55,780 nt of DNA, taken from NCBI GenBank assembly GCA_013285915.1, contig JABDGS010000012.1, positions 1 to 55,780 on the forward strand, written 5' to 3'. Below are positions 52,914-55,780 of this stretch, one piece after another. Origin of the DNA: Bacteroidota bacterium. Its GTDB lineage: Bacteria > Bacteroidota > Bacteroidia > Chitinophagales > Chitinophagaceae. The translations under genes were made by a program, and so were the position numbers. Under the pieces are notes generated by a model. That model saw only the letters and a program-made list of their open reading frames with translations. It searched no databases and was not told the origin of the DNA. Position 1 is the first letter of the stretch, and each line of letters begins with the position of its first letter.

Positions 52914-53648
52914 TTACAACACTTCCTGCAAAACCCTAAGGCTTTTTAGTTCCCCAAAATCCTGTATGTGTAACGCAAAAAACTGCTGGTAGGCCTGTAA
53001 CAGGCTGCGGCGGGTATTGCGGTTTAGGTGAATATTTTCCAGGTCGTTATAAAACATAATATTGTTTATAAGCGATGTGCTTTGGGCCAGATCATCTGCT
53101 ATATACAATTGATGCGCAGGGGCCTCCCTTACAAAGTTGCCGTCCTGCAGGTCAAATACCGGTGTTTTGGCGCTGTATTCGCCCTGCATGCGTAAACCAA
53201 GCTCGCTGGCAAGGTGCAACGTAAAATACAGCGGCAGGTTGGCTGTAAGCGCATCACTGCTTTTGTCTAATTGCTTTAGTGAGTCTTCAACAAGATAAAA
53301 CAGTTCAGGGTTGGCTTCGGGCTGTTTTAAGCTGTGTTGCAGCAGCTCTATCATATACATTGCCGCCGCATTTTTAACTACGTTGAAAAACACATGCTCG
53401 TATAAATAGCTCCAGTTAAACTCTTTTACAAACTGCAGGTTTTTAAGCTCGTTGTGGTACACCTCCATATCAAGCATCGCACCCGGCTGAAAATAGCTGC
53501 TTTTACCCTGGCTTGTTTTACTGCCTTTACGAATGCCTTTTACAATGTAACTCTGTACGCCAAACAATTCAGTATAAGCGCTGGTTATAACGCTGGTTTC
53601 ACCATACGCTATAGTTCGTAATATTATGCCCTTTGTTTTATGAGTCAT
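52914..53648 (-). CDS. recO: DNA repair protein RecO
   Basis: A 244-residue RecO, which loads RecA on SSB-coated DNA together with RecR. The start at the ATG at 53648 gives the canonical N-terminus THKTKGIILRTIAYGETSVI, an OB fold, followed by GIRKGSKTSQGKSSYFQPG. The helical C-terminal domain runs from about 85 to the end. The usual zinc-finger cysteines are absent, as in Bacteroidota relatives. Its leader is duplicated (see repeat 53643-53836). Confidence 0.9.
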   Translation of the reverse strand: MTHKTKGIILRTIAYGETSVITSAYTELFGVQSYIVKGIRKGSKTSQGKSSYFQPGAMLDMEVYHNELKNLQFVKEFNWSYLYEHVFFNVVKNAAAMYMIELLQHSLKQPEANPELFYLVEDSLKQLDKSSDALTANLPLYFTLHLASELGLRMQGEYSAKTPVFDLQDGNFVREAPAHQLYIADDLAQSTSLINNIMFYNDLENIHLNRNTRRSLLQAYQQFFALHIQDFGELKSLRVLQEVL

Positions 53649-53836
53649 GGAATGAGTCCGAAAGTCCGAAGGTTGGAAAGTCCGGAAGCATTTAGCAATA
53701 TACACATTTGCTTACAGCTTAAAGTATATGGCTTTCAGCGTTCACAAGTCATTGGATGAGTCCGAAAGCCCGAAGGTCTGAAAGTCCGGAAGCATTTAGC
53801 AATATACACATTTGCTCTCAGCTCAAGGAGTGTGGT
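53643..53836. repeat. 104-base-spaced direct duplication of the recO leader and start codon
   Basis: Copy one (53643-53732) and copy two (53747-53836) share about 90 bases, from AGTCAT through GAGTCCGAAAG, AAAGTCCGGAAGCATTTAGC and AATATACACATTTGCT. Copy one contains the recO ATG; copy two contains an ATG followed by TGA five codons later. The first 40 bases consist of GTCCGAA-type short units. Confidence 0.75.
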
Positions 53837-53910
53837 TTACACCATGCTGATTTCGTAATGCCTTCTTTATTGACCGATGACTTATGCCCCATTTACTATC
53901 AACTGTAATT

Positions 53911-54029
53911 TCTTCCGGTCTTCCTGGCTCCGGTCTTTCTGTCTTCCTAACCCGTCTTTCCGTCTTCCCGACTTCTCCACCTTTCCCACTTCCTGACTTC
54001 CTGACTTTCGGTCTTCCCGACTTTCCGCC
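53911..54029. repeat. GTCTTCC/GACTTCC short-unit array beside carB
   Basis: About 119 bases made of 7-9 base units such as GGTCTTCC, CGTCTTCC, GACTTCC and GGTCTTTC, ending directly at the carB stop codon. On the minus strand this is GGAAGAC and GGAAGTC. It resembles the GTCCGAA units of the recO leader. Confidence 0.6.
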
Positions 54030-55676
54030 TTACCCCTCGAACGTGCTATAAAAATAGGGCGTCTTCGCTTCAAACTCAGCGCTGCAGGTATCAACCATTT
54101 TATATACACGCGTAATACCGGCGGCCTTCCGTTTTTCGTAAACATCTTCTTCGGTGCAGGTATCCTGTAATATGCGCGCAATCTGCTCATCACTAAAGCC
54201 GTTCTTCTTGGCTTCCTTCAGCAGGTCAAGCGGAAGCTTATCAAGCGTATACTGCGCAAGCTTCTTTTCAATAACGCATATCTCCTGTATCTGGTAAATA
54301 AACCACCTGTCAATAAGCGTAGCCTGCACAATGGTTTTAACCGTAACACCCTGCATCAGCGCATCTTTTATGCGGAATATCCTGTCCCATTTCGGCGTTT
54401 TAATATACTCCACAATATCCCGGCTGTGCATCAGGCTTTTGCCATAGTAGCCAAGCCCAACGGCCTCATTCTCCAGGCTTTGACAAGCCTTTTGTATCGC
54501 CTCCGTAAAATTCCTGCCTATTGCCATTACCTCGCCCACGCTCTTCATCTGCAGCCCCAGCGTATCGTTCGCGCCTTTAAATTTATCAAAATTCCAGCGC
54601 GGCACTTTTACAATTACATAGTCAAGCGCAGGCTCAAAATATGCCGAAGTGGTTTTTGTTATCTGGTTCTTTAGTTCATCAAGACTGTACCCGATAGCCA
54701 GCTTGGCGGCTATTTTTGCAATAGGGTAACCCGTAGCCTTACTGGCAAGTGCTGATGAGCGGCTTACGCGCGGGTTTATCTCCACGGCTATAAGCTTTTC
54801 TGTTTCAGGGTTTTGCGCAAACTGCACATTACAGCCACCCGCAAAATTGCCCAGGCTGCGCATCATTTTAATGGCCTGGTTACGCATATCCTGGTACGAT
54901 GAATCACTAAGCGTCATGGCCGGTGCAACGGTTATACTGTCGCCGGTATGTATGCCCATCGGGTCAAGGTTCTCCACCGTACAAATTATCACTACGTTAT
55001 CGTTCTTGTCGCGCAGCAGTTCCAGCTCAAACTCCTTCCAGCCAAGCACCGCTTTTTCAACTAATACCTCGTGTATAGGGCTGGCCTGCAAACCACGCTG
55101 CAAGGCCTCATCCAGCTCGCTTTTATCGTGAACAAAGCCGCCGCCGCTGCCACCCAGCGTAAAGCTTGGGCGAATAACCAGCGGAAACCCAATTGCCTGT
55201 GCAAACTCCTTACCTTCCAAAAAGCTGTTGGCAACACGGCTTGGTGCAACATCAATACCAATATCAATCATCAGTTGGCGGAACTGTTCCCTGTTCTCTG
55301 CCTTATCTATGGCCGCAATATCAACACCTATCAGGCGGCAGTTATATTTTTCCCAAATACCCAGCTCGTAAGCCTCTTTACACAGGTTAAGCGCCGTTTG
55401 GCCGCCCATAGTAGGCAATACGGCATCTATTTGGTTTTCTTCCAGTATCTGTTCAATGCTTTCAACGGTAAGTGGTAGCAGGTATACCCTGTCGGCCATC
55501 ATAGGGTCCGTCATAATAGTGGCAGGGTTACTGTTTATCAGTATCACTTTAATGCCCTCTTCACGCAGGCTGCGGGCAGCCTGGCTGCCAGAGTAATCAA
55601 ATTCGCAGGCCTGGCCGATAACTATTGGCCCCGAGCCGATGATAAGCACCGATTGTATGGAATTGTCTTTAGGCAT
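54030..55676 (-). CDS. carB: Carbamoyl-phosphate synthase large subunit, N-terminal half only
   Basis: A 548-residue protein corresponding to the first half of CarB (usually about 1070): pre-ATP-grasp domain (SVLIIGSGPIVIGQACEFDY), carboxyphosphate-forming ATP-grasp domain (about 128-400, with VIRPSFTLGGSGGGFVHD and EINPRVSRSSALASKATGYP) and oligomerisation domain (to the end, KMVDTCSAEFEAKTPYFYST). It stops right where the domain boundary lies in full-length CarB. The carbamoyl-phosphate-forming ATP-grasp and the allosteric MGS domain are absent downstream. Split carB genes occur in some lineages; here the second half is not in the window. The ATG at 55676 has a promoter upstream. Confidence 0.9.
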   Translation of the reverse strand: MPKDNSIQSVLIIGSGPIVIGQACEFDYSGSQAARSLREEGIKVILINSNPATIMTDPMMADRVYLLPLTVESIEQILEENQIDAVLPTMGGQTALNLCKEAYELGIWEKYNCRLIGVDIAAIDKAENREQFRQLMIDIGIDVAPSRVANSFLEGKEFAQAIGFPLVIRPSFTLGGSGGGFVHDKSELDEALQRGLQASPIHEVLVEKAVLGWKEFELELLRDKNDNVVIICTVENLDPMGIHTGDSITVAPAMTLSDSSYQDMRNQAIKMMRSLGNFAGGCNVQFAQNPETEKLIAVEINPRVSRSSALASKATGYPIAKIAAKLAIGYSLDELKNQITKTTSAYFEPALDYVIVKVPRWNFDKFKGANDTLGLQMKSVGEVMAIGRNFTEAIQKACQSLENEAVGLGYYGKSLMHSRDIVEYIKTPKWDRIFRIKDALMQGVTVKTIVQATLIDRWFIYQIQEICVIEKKLAQYTLDKLPLDLLKEAKKNGFSDEQIARILQDTCTEEDVYEKRKAAGITRVYKMVDTCSAEFEAKTPYFYSTFEG

Positions 55677-55692
55677 AATTTGATAAATTGTG

Positions 55693-55700
55693 CAAATGTA
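55693..55700 (-). promoter_or_regulatory. -7 promoter element of carB
   Basis: The minus strand reads TACATTTG, a perfect TAnnTTTG, 16 bases before the ATG. No clear -33 box is seen in the 80 bases left before the window edge. Confidence 0.4.
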
Positions 55701-55780
55701 AGGTGCTGCAGGTTTTTGCAGGGTTATTTTTTGAGCTGGGTGACAATAGGTGTCATGCCGCCAACGGCGGTAGCTGCCCA

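Noticed and set aside
53643-54029. CRISPR array
   Set aside because: The repeats are degenerate short units plus one long duplication, without regular spacers or cas genes.
53882-54193. A basic 103-residue reading frame on the minus strand covering the carB end and the repeat array
   Set aside because: It overlaps carB in another frame and its Arg/Lys-rich tail only reflects the GGAAGAC repeat units.

Overview
The window reads as chromosomal DNA of a member of the Bacteroidota, most likely family Chitinophagaceae. The evidence is a SusC/SusD pair with FecR anti-sigma and ECF sigma factors, DUF2911, GH144, GH172 and DUF6934 proteins, lipoproteins of Bacteroidota type, and TAnnTTTG-type -7 promoter elements instead of E. 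coli-like boxes. I see no rRNA, tRNA, CRISPR array, insertion sequence or prophage.

Layout. 1-2000: the C-terminal part of an amidase-like/TonB fusion protein, then the ribosome-assembly GTPase EngB. 2200-8900: an AsmA-like protein, an esterase, a ParA-DUF6934 gene pair, a DUF2911 protein and an AraC-type regulator. 9.1-13.6 kb: a frameshifted GH20 hexosaminidase and a MacB/FtsX-type permease. 13.8-26.4 kb: a polysaccharide utilisation locus on the minus strand (ECF sigma, TPR protein, FecR, SusC, SusD, LamG lipoprotein, GH144 glucanase), with an M1 peptidase on the plus strand between sigma and FecR. 26.5-28.8 kb: paaABC for phenylacetyl-CoA epoxidation, without paaD or paaE. 28.8-32.4 kb: a lipoprotein, an SDR-like protein, an acyl-CoA dehydrogenase and a MarR regulator. 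32.5-36.6 kb: hydrolase-glycosyltransferase and glucokinase-DapA-like pairs. 36.6-39.9 kb: a lipoprotein, an amidase, a Dabb protein and an antitoxin/PIN toxin pair in which the toxin has a nonsense codon. 40-43.4 kb: GH172, a small barrel-like protein, a thioredoxin and a membrane LytTR regulator. 43.5-50.8 kb: a CoA-binding protein, a nitrilase-like protein and a close-packed minus-strand run (GntP permease, dipeptidase, DoxX, serine hydrolase, membrane protein, methyltransferase). 51.1-55.7 kb: TadA, a small protein, RecO and the N-terminal half of carbamoyl-phosphate synthase large subunit.

How the genes work together. The sigma/FecR/SusCD/GH144 locus is the clearest functional unit: the outer-membrane pair imports oligosaccharides released by the surface GH144 enzyme (family activity: beta-1,2-glucan), and the STN domain of SusC fits control through FecR and the sigma factor. 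paaABC and the MarR-acyl-CoA dehydrogenase pair suggest aromatic acid and fatty acid breakdown.

The most notable observations are: a G/C-rich palindromic repeat that seems to have inserted in frame into paaC; a carB gene ending after its first half, directly followed by a short-unit repeat array; a duplicated recO leader; single-lesion inactivation of a PIN toxin and of a GH20 enzyme; an amidase-like domain whose catalytic Glu is replaced by Gln; a ParA-DUF6934 pair; near-leaderless promoters; and a possible small RNA or attenuated leader upstream of gntP. I did not find a clearly new multi-gene system. The ParA-DUF6934 pair and the intragenic repeat are the best leads.
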